Shown piece after piece: positions 1-4,966 of a stretch of DNA of 6,191 bases. The DNA lies in the NCBI GenBank assembly GCA_009777005.1, contig WRMT01000188.1, positions 1 to 6,191 on the forward strand, read 5' to 3'. Source of the stretch: Methanobrevibacter sp. (GTDB lineage Archaea > Methanobacteriota > Methanobacteria > Methanobacteriales > Methanobacteriaceae). The translations under genes and the position numbers were made by a program. Position 1 is the first letter of the stretch; every line of letters starts with the position of its first letter. Below the pieces are notes generated by a model that saw nothing but the letters and a program-made list of their open reading frames with translations, had not been told where the DNA came from and ran no database searches.

Positions 1-100
1 TTTTGTTTATTGATAAATAGCTACTAATTTTAATGAAAAAAGTTTGATAATAACCGATAATTAAAAAAAAAGCTATTAATATATTTTATTAAGTATAGCT
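1..100. repeat. dispersed intergenic repeat, copy A (related to 2680-2770)
   Basis: The stretch from about 29 to 60 contains TTTTAATGAAAAAAGTTTG followed by a TAATAACC-GATAA tract. It aligns with 2706-2738, which has TTTTAATGAAAGAAGTTTGG and then TAAAAACCTATAA. An A-run and a GTATAGCT word follow in the same order in both copies, near 93-100 and 2759-2766. The match is imperfect but collinear over roughly 90 bases. It probably represents one end of an intergenic element whose other part lies left of the window. I cannot name the family. Confidence 0.45.
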
Positions 101-101
101 G

Positions 102-139
102 TTAAAAGAAAAAGAAATTTTTCAAAGATTTTCTTTTAA
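102..139. other. perfect 11-bp stem hairpin
   Basis: TTAAAAGAAAA at 102-112 pairs exactly with TTTTCTTTTAA at 129-139 around a 16-nt loop. It is nearly all A/T, so it could be chance in this composition. It could also be a termination structure for a transcript running left from the decayed CRISPR array on the minus strand. Confidence 0.3.
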
Positions 140-337
140 ATAAAATATAGAATTTTTTTAATTTTAAATTTACTTAAATTGATTTATTTAATAAATAAAT
201 AGTTTATTTAATATATTTCCTTGAAAAAATTTAAAAAAAAGCTTGATATTTAAATTTAACAAAATATATATTTTTATTTAATATTTTAATAATTTAAAAA
301 AGATTTATATTTTCTAAATATTTTTTTAAAAATAAAT

Positions 338-948
338 TTACAATTCACTAAGATTCTCTTTTGCAATATGTATTTAATGAAATTGTAGTGTGGTTTAATG
401 TCGCAATCCTTGTTTTATTAGATTTTCATTTGCAATATAACTGATGTGCTGGTAAAAATAAGAAAATAAAAGTCGTAATCCTTGTTTTATTAGCTTTTCG
501 TTTGCAATGACTTGAACTTAATGAATATTCTTTTTAAGTTCTTTGAGTACTAACCCTTGTTTTATTAGATTTTTTTGCAATTTATATTTAATGAAATTGT
601 AATGTGGTTCAATGTCGCAATCCTTGTTTTATTAGATTTTTTTTTTACCGTATTAACGAATGTTACAATTACAATATCTACCCAAATTTCACAATCCTTG
701 TTTTAATAGATTCTCTTTTGCAATAGCATTGAGGCACAAATTGAAAAAAATTAGCTATGGGTGCAATCCTTGTTTTATTGGATTTTTTTTACAATTATAT
801 CACGAACACTACCATCAATATATCTGTCCAAAAAATGCAATCCTTGTTTTAATAGATTCTTTTTTGCAATTAAAACAGAAAATATAATCATTAATAAAAT
901 CACGGAAATATGTCCCAGCATTGTTTTAATAGACTTCTCTTTTGTAAT
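338..948 (-). CRISPR. decayed CRISPR array, 9 degenerate repeats and 8 spacers
   Basis: Nine copies of a ~37-nt repeat occur at about 338-367 (5' part lost), 400-436, 472-508, 547-581, 614-650, 688-724, 760-795, 834-870 and 912-948. The shared core is CCTTGTTTTAWTAGATT with a 3' TTTTGCAAT. Spacers are 32, 35, 38, 32, 37, 35, 38 and 41 nt. Almost every repeat differs: the copy at 547 is 2 nt shorter, the one at 614 ends in TTTACCG, and the ones at 760 and 912 carry small indels or substitutions. It belongs to the same family as the array at 5412, which has TTTTAGTAG where this one has TTTTATTAG or TTTTAATAG. The strand is set by analogy, because the reverse complement ends in ATTGCGAC-like sequence. 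No cas gene is adjacent. Such repeat divergence suggests that it no longer acquires spacers; whether it is still transcribed cannot be seen. Confidence 0.93.
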
Positions 949-1046
949 TTTCTGATTGTGTTTCAAGGTTGTTAAGAAATAATAATATGTTTTGAATCAC
1001 ATCTTTAAGTTGTACATAAAAAAAATTAGTGTTCAATATAAAATAA

Positions 1047-1196
1047 ATATATATTCTCTTAAATATAAATTTTACTCTTGATGGAGAATTTCCCGTTGCA
1101 AATCTTTCTGAATAGATACATAATCTTGAAATTGAAAAATTAAGAAAGTGTAAAGTTGTTGGTCATGTGAAAAAATTTTATTCTAAAGAATGGTAA
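1047..1196 (+). pseudogene. possible gene fragment with internal TAG
   Basis: One plus-strand frame, open from 1047, reads LDGEFPVANLSE, then TAG at 1113-1115, then IHNLEIEKLRKCKVVGHVKKF, and a final TAA at 1194-1196. The composition (charged, G/V/E/K-rich, with C, H and W) looks more like real protein than the translations of the surrounding AT-rich DNA, which are dominated by F, L, I, N and K. There is no good start codon upstream, so at best it is the C-terminal remnant of a decayed gene. I do not recognise the family. It could equally be a chance open stretch, since each half is only 20-26 codons. Confidence 0.25.
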
Positions 1197-1210
1197 TTTT
1201 TTCAATATAA

Positions 1211-1242
1211 CTCTTGAAAAATTAAATAATATTTTTCAAGAG
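1211..1242. other. perfect 12-bp stem-loop
   Basis: CTCTTGAAAAAT at 1211-1222 pairs perfectly with ATTTTTCAAGAG at 1231-1242 around an 8-nt loop. It contains G/C pairs, so it is more convincing than the pure A/T hairpins nearby. It lies about 105 bases beyond the lipoprotein stop on the transcribed side. No long U-tract follows directly on either strand, so an intrinsic terminator is only one option. A structured 3' end or a protein-binding dyad are others. Confidence 0.5.
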
Positions 1243-1262
1243 CTGGAAACTTTACATCTCCT

Positions 1263-1291
1263 TAAAAAACAGCTATGAAAAAAGAAAAATA
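1263..1291 (-). terminator. U-rich terminator candidate after the lipoprotein gene
   Basis: On the minus strand this reads as two T-runs (ATTTTTCTTTTTTC and GTTTTTTAAGG), about 60-85 nt past the stop codon of the gene at 1348-1848. Archaeal termination typically relies on U-tracts. In DNA this AT-rich the call is weak. Confidence 0.3.
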
Positions 1292-1347
1292 AATATTAAA
1301 ATTCAATGATAATTTTTCATCTGTTTTTCACACATTATATTTTTTTA

Positions 1348-1848
1348 TTACCTTAGTTCTATAGTTGATGTGACTGTTTCATAGAGAGATTCAACAGAAT
1401 GAAGATTCTTCCCAACAAAATTAAACATATAATGCTCATTATTATGAGTTATTTGTAAAAACATTACATAATCTCCATCAGTATATTTAACAGTTTGTTT
1501 AAGGGCTTGTGTTCCATTTAATACTATCATTTCTAAATCAAAATCTGTCACATTTTCATCTAAAGGATAACTTTTCTGTAAATTGTCATACCTTTCACTC
1601 AATGGCAAATTATCCCCATCAACAGTAAAATGAAACTTAAGATCATTTGGAACATCTCTAAAAGTTAGATCAAATCTGTATTTTGCATTAATGCCAGTGT
1701 TATTGCTCATTGTATAATTTTCTGGATATTTAAATGATATTTTTTCATTTTCATATAATTTTAAACCATCACTTTCTCCAATACATCCACTTATGCCAAC
1801 CACAGCTATGAATATAATAATTAATAATCCAATTATTTTTTTAGCCAT
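1348..1848 (-). CDS. small secreted lipoprotein, PsbP-like
   Basis: This is a 166-residue protein. Residues 1-21 form a signal peptide with MAKK, a hydrophobic core of I/L/V/F, and a lipobox ISGC that puts the lipidated cysteine at 22. The mature protein should therefore be anchored to the outer face of the cytoplasmic membrane. After a short polar linker comes ENEKISFKYPENY (about 33-45), and the C-terminus has YVMFLQITHNNEHYMFNF followed by a helix-like SVESLYETVTSTI. This strand pattern resembles the Mog1/PsbP-like lipoproteins abundant in methanogens of the Methanobacteriaceae; the assignment is from the pattern and not from a search. Such proteins have no established enzymatic role in archaea. 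The start is supported by GAGGT seven nt upstream (1856-1860). It is monocistronic, with nearly 1 kb of gene-free DNA upstream. Confidence is high that it is a lipoprotein gene and moderate for the fold. Confidence 0.88.
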   Translation of the reverse strand: MAKKIIGLLIIIFIAVVGISGCIGESDGLKLYENEKISFKYPENYTMSNNTGINAKYRFDLTFRDVPNDLKFHFTVDGDNLPLSERYDNLQKSYPLDENVTDFDLEMIVLNGTQALKQTVKYTDGDYVMFLQITHNNEHYMFNFVGKNLHSVESLYETVTSTIELR

Positions 1849-1855
1849 AATTTAT

Positions 1856-1860
1856 ACCTC
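1856..1860 (-). promoter_or_regulatory. Shine-Dalgarno site of the lipoprotein gene
   Basis: GAGGT on the minus strand, seven nt before the ATG at 1848. It fixes the start and indicates leadered translation. Confidence 0.7.
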
Positions 1861-1880
1861 TAAAAATTTTTTTCATAATT

Positions 1881-1895
1881 ATATTTTTATATTTT
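1881..1895 (-). promoter_or_regulatory. TATA-like promoter candidate for the lipoprotein gene
   Basis: The minus strand reads AAAATATAAAAATAT, 33-47 nt before the start codon, a plausible spacing for an archaeal TATA box with a short leader. A similar word recurs about 20 bases further upstream, so the exact box cannot be fixed. Confidence 0.3.
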
Positions 1896-2213
1896 AATTA
1901 TAATTTTTATATTTTTCATAGGTATATTATTCAATTATTATTTTCCAATTGGAGAATGATATTAGCTATTAATCTCATTATGTTTATCTTTAATTAGTTT
2001 CATTTTTGTTAGTATTAAAATTATTAATATTAAAAATAATTCATTATAATCATTTATATTTGGATAAAAAGAAATAATGAAATAAAAATTTATTTGATGA
2101 TGAATAAAAATTTTATAAAAGTAAAAAATTTCTTCTCTAACTATATTAGAATTTTAATTATCTAACTAACGTTAGATAGATAAATAATAAAAAAATGGTA
2201 ATCCATGTAGTTA
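1896..2213. other. intergenic region without a gene
   Basis: No coding frame is supported on either strand. The only structure is the 26-bp palindrome at 2158-2183. The word TTAGCTATTAATCTC near 1961 is not linked to anything recognisable. Confidence 0.5.
2158..2183. repeat. 26-bp near-perfect palindrome
   Basis: The dyad is centred on AACGTT (2170/2171): the inner ten bases CTAACGTTAG are a perfect palindrome. One A/A mismatch follows, and then TTATCTA and TAGATAA complete the arms, giving 12 of 13 matched pairs. There is no loop, so it suits a dimeric DNA-binding protein better than an RNA hairpin. It sits 31 bp left of the isolated CRISPR repeat. No adjacent gene start makes it an obvious operator. 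Confidence 0.5.
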
Positions 2214-2249
2214 GCCCTAATCCTTTTTTTAATAGCTTCTATTTTGAAT
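2214..2249 (-). CRISPR. solitary degenerate CRISPR repeat
   Basis: A 36-nt stretch beginning GCCCTAATCC, with a core TTTTTAATAGCTTCT and ending TTTTGAAT, aligns with the repeats of the array at 338-948. By hand about 30 of 37 positions agree, with one gap. It has the same orientation as both arrays and shares the TTTTAATAG variant found in the old array at 688, 834 and 912. No second repeat could be convincingly placed 30-45 nt to either side, so it is a lone fossil or a stray copy and not an array. Confidence 0.65.
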
Positions 2250-2333
2250 TTTTCCTTTGTTTAACTTTTGTAGTAAAAATTGGATTTTCATGAAATTTTG
2301 TTAAATTTTAGTACAGGACTATTAATTAAAGTT

Positions 2334-2352
2334 AATTCAAAAAATATAGCTA
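2334..2352 (+). repeat. 19-bp exact direct repeat, copy 1
   Basis: AATTCAAAAAATATAGCTA at 2334-2352 recurs exactly at 2636-2654. The DNA after copy 1 (TATAGTGGTTTG) is instead found inverted before copy 2 (2620-2631). This rearranged arrangement suggests recombined element fragments rather than one simple duplication. Confidence 0.55.
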
Positions 2353-2539
2353 TAGTGGTTTGCAAAATTAATTTAATTTTATTTAATAAATTATTGGAAT
2401 CTTTAAAATTTATAATTTTATTTAAATTAATTTATTTAATATAATAATCATTAATATGATTTATTTTTATAAAAAATATTATTAAAAATAGAAATTTTAA
2501 AATTAAATAGATTATGAGAAATTATATCAGGTTTCAACA

Positions 2540-2740
2540 TTTTTATAGGTTTTTATAAAGACATATATTTTTCGGAAAAAATTTGTTCAAAAATTCGATT
2601 TTTATGAAAATAAATTTACAAACCATTATAAAATCAATTCAAAAAATATAGCTAATTACCAAATAAATTCTTAAAAATTTCGTTGATTTATAAATGAACA
2701 ATTATTTTAATGAAAGAAGTTTGGTAAAAACCTATAAAAA
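2540..2740. repeat. ~200-bp imperfect palindrome with 16-bp inverted ends (MITE-like or structured)
   Basis: TTTTTATAGGTTTTTA at 2540-2555 is the exact reverse complement of 2725-2740. Inside, TTGTTCA (2583-2589) and TGAACAA (2695-2701) are inverted at nearly equal distances from the ends (43 and 39 nt), so the symmetry continues inward. The right portion (from about 2680) is the part that resembles 1-100. A small non-autonomous element or a long RNA hairpin would both explain this. No transposase is visible and no target duplication was identified. Confidence 0.5.
2636..2654 (+). repeat. 19-bp exact direct repeat, copy 2
   Basis: Identical to 2334-2352 and located inside the ~200-bp palindromic element. 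Confidence 0.55.
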
Positions 2741-2770
2741 AAATTTAGTAATTACTATGTATAGCTAATT
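2680..2770. repeat. dispersed intergenic repeat, copy B (related to 1-100)
   Basis: TTTTAATGAAAGAAGTTTGG begins at 2706, followed by an AACC word, an A-run and GTATAGCT, in the same order as at the left edge of the window. It overlaps the right arm of the palindromic element, which supports the idea that both belong to one repeat family. Confidence 0.45.
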
Positions 2771-2775
2771 TTTGT

Positions 2776-2812
2776 GAAAATATTAATTAAAAATTTTAAA
2801 AAATAGTTTTTG
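2776..2812 (-). terminator. U-rich terminator candidate after the gene at 2827
   Basis: Read on the minus strand, the 15-50 nt after the stop codon contain CTATTTTTTAAAATTTTT and then AATATTTTC. Several consecutive U-tracts just past a stop codon fit archaeal termination. The background AT-richness limits certainty. Confidence 0.35.
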
Positions 2813-2826
2813 GATATTAACTTGAT

Positions 2827-3270
2827 TCACCTTTTTTGACTAGATATTAATTTTGATATGAAATCATCTGATCTGTTTATTCCCTGATTTTCATTATCCC
2901 TACCTGAAATTGATTCTTCTATATCTTTTAAAAGATTTAAACCATATATTCTATCTAGAATCCGAACATTACTATTCCATACCCAGACTAATTTAAAGGT
3001 TCTTGGTTGTCTTTTAGCTATCAACTTAAAATTTCCCAGATAAACTTTTATCTTATCTTCCTGTGACTTTGCTCTATTGTCTCTTGCATAAGGTAAAGTA
3101 TCGGCATCTTTTAAAATATCTAGTATTTTTTCTTTATTTTCCTTTATTAAATCCCAGAATTCATTTTTTTCATCTTCTGAAATATCTATTTCTTCAGTTA
3201 TCTTTCTAGTGTATATTCCAGATTTTTTACTAAATTTCACAATTTCAATGGCAGCCTCTTTATTACTCAT
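2827..3270 (-). CDS. unrecognised protein, stand-alone copy of the C-terminal module of the gene at 3529-4716
   Basis: This is a 147-residue protein of unknown function with no signal peptide or membrane segment, so probably cytoplasmic. Residues ~5-117 align with residues ~280-393 of the protein at 3529-4716. Shared landmarks in order are GIYT/GLYT, an IS..EK..FWD motif (30-40), IL.ILKD (49-55), G....IAK (79-86), WN (98-99) and LD.I.GL.L (105-113). By hand about one third of positions are identical. The tail (118-147, polar, N/S/D-rich) is unique. GGGAG lies 10 nt before the ATG (3281-3285), within the last partial copy of a tandem repeat. It is on the same strand as, and 258 nt beyond, the larger gene, so both could be on one transcript. 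It may be a duplicated fragment that lost its N-terminal region, or an independent partner or regulator carrying the same interaction domain. Confidence 0.82.
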   Translation of the reverse strand: MSNKEAAIEIVKFSKKSGIYTRKITEEIDISEDEKNEFWDLIKENKEKILDILKDADTLPYARDNRAKSQEDKIKVYLGNFKLIAKRQPRTFKLVWVWNSNVRILDRIYGLNLLKDIEESISGRDNENQGINRSDDFISKLISSQKR

Positions 3271-3280
3271 ATTTTTCTAA

Positions 3281-3285
3281 CTCCC
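3281..3285 (-). promoter_or_regulatory. Shine-Dalgarno site within the last tandem-repeat unit
   Basis: The minus strand reads GGGAG, 10 nt before the ATG at 3270. The surrounding GGGAGTTAGAAAAATATG resembles GAGAGTTAAAAATTATG inside the upstream tandem copy. The translation start of this gene therefore appears to have been built from, or copied into, the repeat. Confidence 0.5.
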
Positions 3286-3290
3286 AGTAT

Positions 3291-3359
3291 TCATAAATAT
3301 TTTTGTTTTAAATTTTCTTTTAACGATTGTATTTTAACTTCTAACTCTCTATAGACCAT
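3291..3359 (-). other. 22-codon reading frame in tandem unit 1
   Basis: It reads MVYRELEVKIQSLK, then ENLKQKYL and TGA. It is similar in sequence to the frame at 3341-3421, so substitutions between the two units have kept much of the peptide. It has no Shine-Dalgarno site. It may be a relic of a coiled-coil-like repeat from a longer protein, a pair of upstream frames, or a by-product of DNA repeats. I do not call it a gene. Confidence 0.25.
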
Positions 3360-3421
3360 AAATATTTTGTTAAATTTTCTTTTAACGATTGTATCATAAT
3401 TTTTAACTCTCTATAGGCCAT
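3341..3421 (-). other. 26-codon reading frame in tandem unit 2
   Basis: It reads MAYRELKIMIQSLK, then ENLTKYLWSIES and TAG. It overlaps the neighbouring frame because the unit is 62 bp. The charged/leucine pattern (L at roughly heptad spacing) could form a short amphipathic helix. No ribosome-binding site is seen. Confidence 0.25.
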
Positions 3422-3528
3422 AAATATTTTTTTTTTTAAATTTTTCTTTAAATCTTGTTATTTAGTTAAATAGAAATTTAATTTGATAAATAAATTAATC
3501 TAAAAACTTCATTAAATTAATAAAAATT

Positions 3529-4716
3529 TTAATTAGCTACACTAGCGATTAAACCTAATCCAAAAATTTTATCTAATTGCTCAAGAGAATTATTCCACAT
3601 TAAGATTTCATTATTTGACTTTGTATTGCTTTTTGCTATCTTTCTCAATGTTCCAAATGAAATTCTTGTTTTTTCTTCAGAAGATAGCTTTTCAAGATTA
3701 CTTTTATTGTAAGCCATTACAGTATCTTTTAAAATATATAATATAGTTTCTCTGGATGTTTCCATCACATCCCAAAATTTTTCCTTTTCATTCTTTGAAA
3801 TGTGCTTATTTTTTCCTTCATTAATATTTTTAGTATATAATCCCACTTTTGTACTAAATGCTACAATTATAGATGATACTATTTCGTTCAATTGAATTTT
3901 GTCAGTGTAGTTTTCTTTTTTAAAATCATTAAAATATCTATCTACTACAAATCTCAAATTTTCACTAAAACCTTTACCATCAATAGAATTAATATTTGCT
4001 ATTTGATTCTCAGTAAACATTACAGATTTTTTTTTAAAGGATGGAGGTCTTATATATTTAGCTAAAAACTCAAATAATAGCTTATATTTATCTTGATCAA
4101 AATTTTCAACAATATTAAGGAAATCTTTCGCTTTGAAAAAAACTTCTTGCTGATTTGAAGTTAAGTCTTTATTTTTCATTGCAAATGGTGATTCGTTATA
4201 AATTAGTTTATATATAATGCATGCAAAATCAATACATTCCTCGTATTTCAAATTGAAGAATATTTTTGCTACCTCCATAAAACTGTGTATTTTCTGTTCT
4301 GTTTTAAAGTAATATTTGTTTAAATCAGCATCAAAAACTAAATCAAGTTCCTTATCATTTTTTTGCCTTAAAAATACAACTTCTCTATTTTCAATAGAAT
4401 TTTCACCATTTTCTAAAATTTCATTTTCACCTTCTAATTCTGCATTTTCCTCCTGATATTCTTTATAATATTTTTTATATTCCTTTAAACTCATATCATC
4501 AATTCCATACTCGAATGAAAACATTACTTCTAAATCTGGTAACATAACAAATTCATAATTCGATTGTTTTAAAAATTTTTCAGTTATAAATTCATCATAA
4601 TCTAGTTGTAATATATTATCTTCCAAAGCGGATAAATAAGCCCATAGTTCTAAAGAAGGCAATAAATATTTTTCATTGGCAATGCCTTCGTAGTATTCTT
4701 CTTTAGTAATTAACAT
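3529..4716 (-). CDS. unrecognised 395-residue protein with ribbon-helix-helix-like segment
   Basis: I do not recognise this family. No signal peptide or membrane span is visible. Residues 1-75 are a mixed helical region. Residues 76-112 form a highly acidic, coiled-coil-like linker (EYQEENAELEGENEILENG). Residues 113-225 are a second, hydrophobic/aromatic helical domain. Residues ~228-266 fit a ribbon-helix-helix DNA-binding fold: a short strand KKSVMFT, a helix ENQIANINSID, a turn GKGF and a helix SENLRFVVDRYFNDF. The C-terminal module (~280-393) is homologous to the protein at 2827-3270 and carries IS..EK..FWD, IL.ILKD, IAK, WN and LD.IFGL. AGAGG seven nt upstream supports the start. The segment looks like a DNA-binding or scaffold protein, but its role is unknown. 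Its location between two CRISPR arrays and among repeats suggests an accessory locus. Confidence 0.87.
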   Translation of the reverse strand: MLITKEEYYEGIANEKYLLPSLELWAYLSALEDNILQLDYDEFITEKFLKQSNYEFVMLPDLEVMFSFEYGIDDMSLKEYKKYYKEYQEENAELEGENEILENGENSIENREVVFLRQKNDKELDLVFDADLNKYYFKTEQKIHSFMEVAKIFFNLKYEECIDFACIIYKLIYNESPFAMKNKDLTSNQQEVFFKAKDFLNIVENFDQDKYKLLFEFLAKYIRPPSFKKKSVMFTENQIANINSIDGKGFSENLRFVVDRYFNDFKKENYTDKIQLNEIVSSIIVAFSTKVGLYTKNINEGKNKHISKNEKEKFWDVMETSRETILYILKDTVMAYNKSNLEKLSSEEKTRISFGTLRKIAKSNTKSNNEILMWNNSLEQLDKIFGLGLIASVAN

Positions 4717-4723
4717 AATTTTT

Positions 4724-4728
4724 CCTCT
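4724..4728 (-). promoter_or_regulatory. Shine-Dalgarno site of the 395-residue gene
   Basis: AGAGG on the minus strand with seven nt before the ATG at 4716. It is the clearest ribosome-binding site in the window and fixes the start. Confidence 0.75.
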
Positions 4729-4767
4729 TGATTTATTTTTATCTAATTGAAATCTAGGATTTTTTTA

Positions 4768-4866
4768 TTATTTTTTAATTTTTCCAGTCTTTTTTTTTAA
4801 TATATGGAATGATTTACCTAAATTTACTCCCTTTTCACGATTATTTTCCAAAATTTCAATATCCAT
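4768..4866 (-). CDS. possible 32-residue basic microprotein upstream of the 395-residue gene
   Basis: ATG at 4866 to TAA at 4768 encodes a short frame beginning MDIEILENNREKGVNLGK and ending KKKTGKIKK. It is 51 nt upstream of the next start on the same strand. The composition is less F/L/I/N-biased than random translations here. Only a weak GGA lies before the ATG. The frame stays open upstream through a hydrophobic stretch (LIIIIYFLFPFFILICG) that has no start codon. A different frame supplies MKKNNNKIRKKK (4928-4966). A single frameshift would join them into a signal-anchor-like protein, so this may be the intact end of a broken gene. It could be chance. Confidence 0.25.
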   Translation of the reverse strand: MDIEILENNREKGVNLGKSFHILKKKTGKIKK

Positions 4867-4966
4867 TTTTCCACAAATGAGAATGAAGAATGGAAATAAG
4901 AAATATATTATTATTATAAGTCTTCTTTCACTTCTTCTTTCTAATCTTATTATTGTTCTTCTTCAT
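4867..4966 (-). pseudogene. possible frameshifted N-terminus of a small membrane protein
   Basis: On the minus strand, ATG at 4966 gives MKKNNNKIRKKK and then TGA at 4928-4930. From the purine-rich tract around 4930-4945 a second frame runs SERRLIIIIYFLFPFFILICGK and enters the frame of 4768-4866. A basic start followed by ~17 hydrophobic residues is the layout of a signal anchor. The ATG overlaps a TATA-like box, and T-rich DNA readily translates as hydrophobic residues, so the case is weak. Confidence 0.18.

Larger units (their letters stand above)
1..337. other. gene-free AT-rich intergenic region
   Basis: No credible coding frame is visible on either strand. The first ~100 bases resemble 2680-2770 and are listed as a dispersed repeat; a perfect 11-bp hairpin lies at 102-139. 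The rest is A/T runs with no recognisable gene, RNA or operator. This region lies just beyond the far (putatively distal) end of the decayed CRISPR array. Confidence 0.6.
949..1347. other. intergenic region right of the decayed array
   Basis: This is the side where a minus-strand leader for the decayed array would sit. On the minus strand an ATATATATTTATTTT stretch (about 1040-1055) is TATA-like but unremarkable in this composition. A possible protein remnant lies at 1047-1196, a perfect hairpin at 1211-1242, and A-runs that read as U-runs on the minus strand at 1263-1291, downstream of the lipoprotein gene. No intact gene is seen. Confidence 0.5.
2250..2826. other. intergenic region with repeats, no gene
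   Basis: No coding frame can be supported. It holds a 19-bp direct repeat (2334-2352 and 2636-2654), an inverted pair around TATAGTGGTTTG (2350-2361) and CAAACCATTATA (2620-2631), and a ~200-bp imperfect palindrome (2540-2740). The concentration of repeated words suggests accumulated small non-coding mobile or structured elements. Confidence 0.5.
3271..3480 (-). repeat. tandem 62-65-bp repeat between the two paralogous genes
   Basis: Units begin with CATAAATAT at 3292 (65 bp), 3357 (62 bp) and 3419 (partial, decaying by about 3475), and a fragment of a further unit covers the ribosome-binding site of the gene at 2827-3270. The first two units share TTTTCTTTTAACGATTGTA and AACTCTCTATAG. On the minus strand each full unit can be read as a short peptide (3341-3421 and 3291-3359) with the shared pattern M.YREL, then IQSLKENL. 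The unit length is not always a multiple of three, so the copies are out of frame with one another. Confidence 0.8.

Noticed and set aside
607..624. tRNA T-arm-like GGTTCAATGTCGCAATCC
   Set aside because: It spans a spacer-repeat junction, and no acceptor stem or anticodon arm can be folded around it.
660..966. Open frames of 63-75 codons on both strands at 660-887, 761-955 and 775-966
   Set aside because: They run straight across repeats and spacers of the decayed CRISPR array; repeated peptides such as NPCFNRF are translations of the CRISPR repeat, so they are not genes.
2128..2160. A further fossil repeat left of the lone one, based on TATTAGAATTTTAATT
   Set aside because: The match is short and consists of A/T words; the CCTTG part is missing.
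2261..2297. A second fossil repeat right of the lone one, based on GGATTTTCATGAAAT
   Set aside because: Only the 3' third matches and the implied spacer would be about 11 nt, too short to be convincing.
2827..4716. Calling the two genes a toxin-antitoxin or anti-phage system
   Set aside because: No nuclease, NTPase or other effector motif is visible; the ribbon-helix-helix-like segment and the location alone do not justify it.
4880..4965. Purine-rich then pyrimidine-rich tracts as a structured RNA
   Set aside because: Pairing is loose and gapped; simple sequence bias explains it as well.
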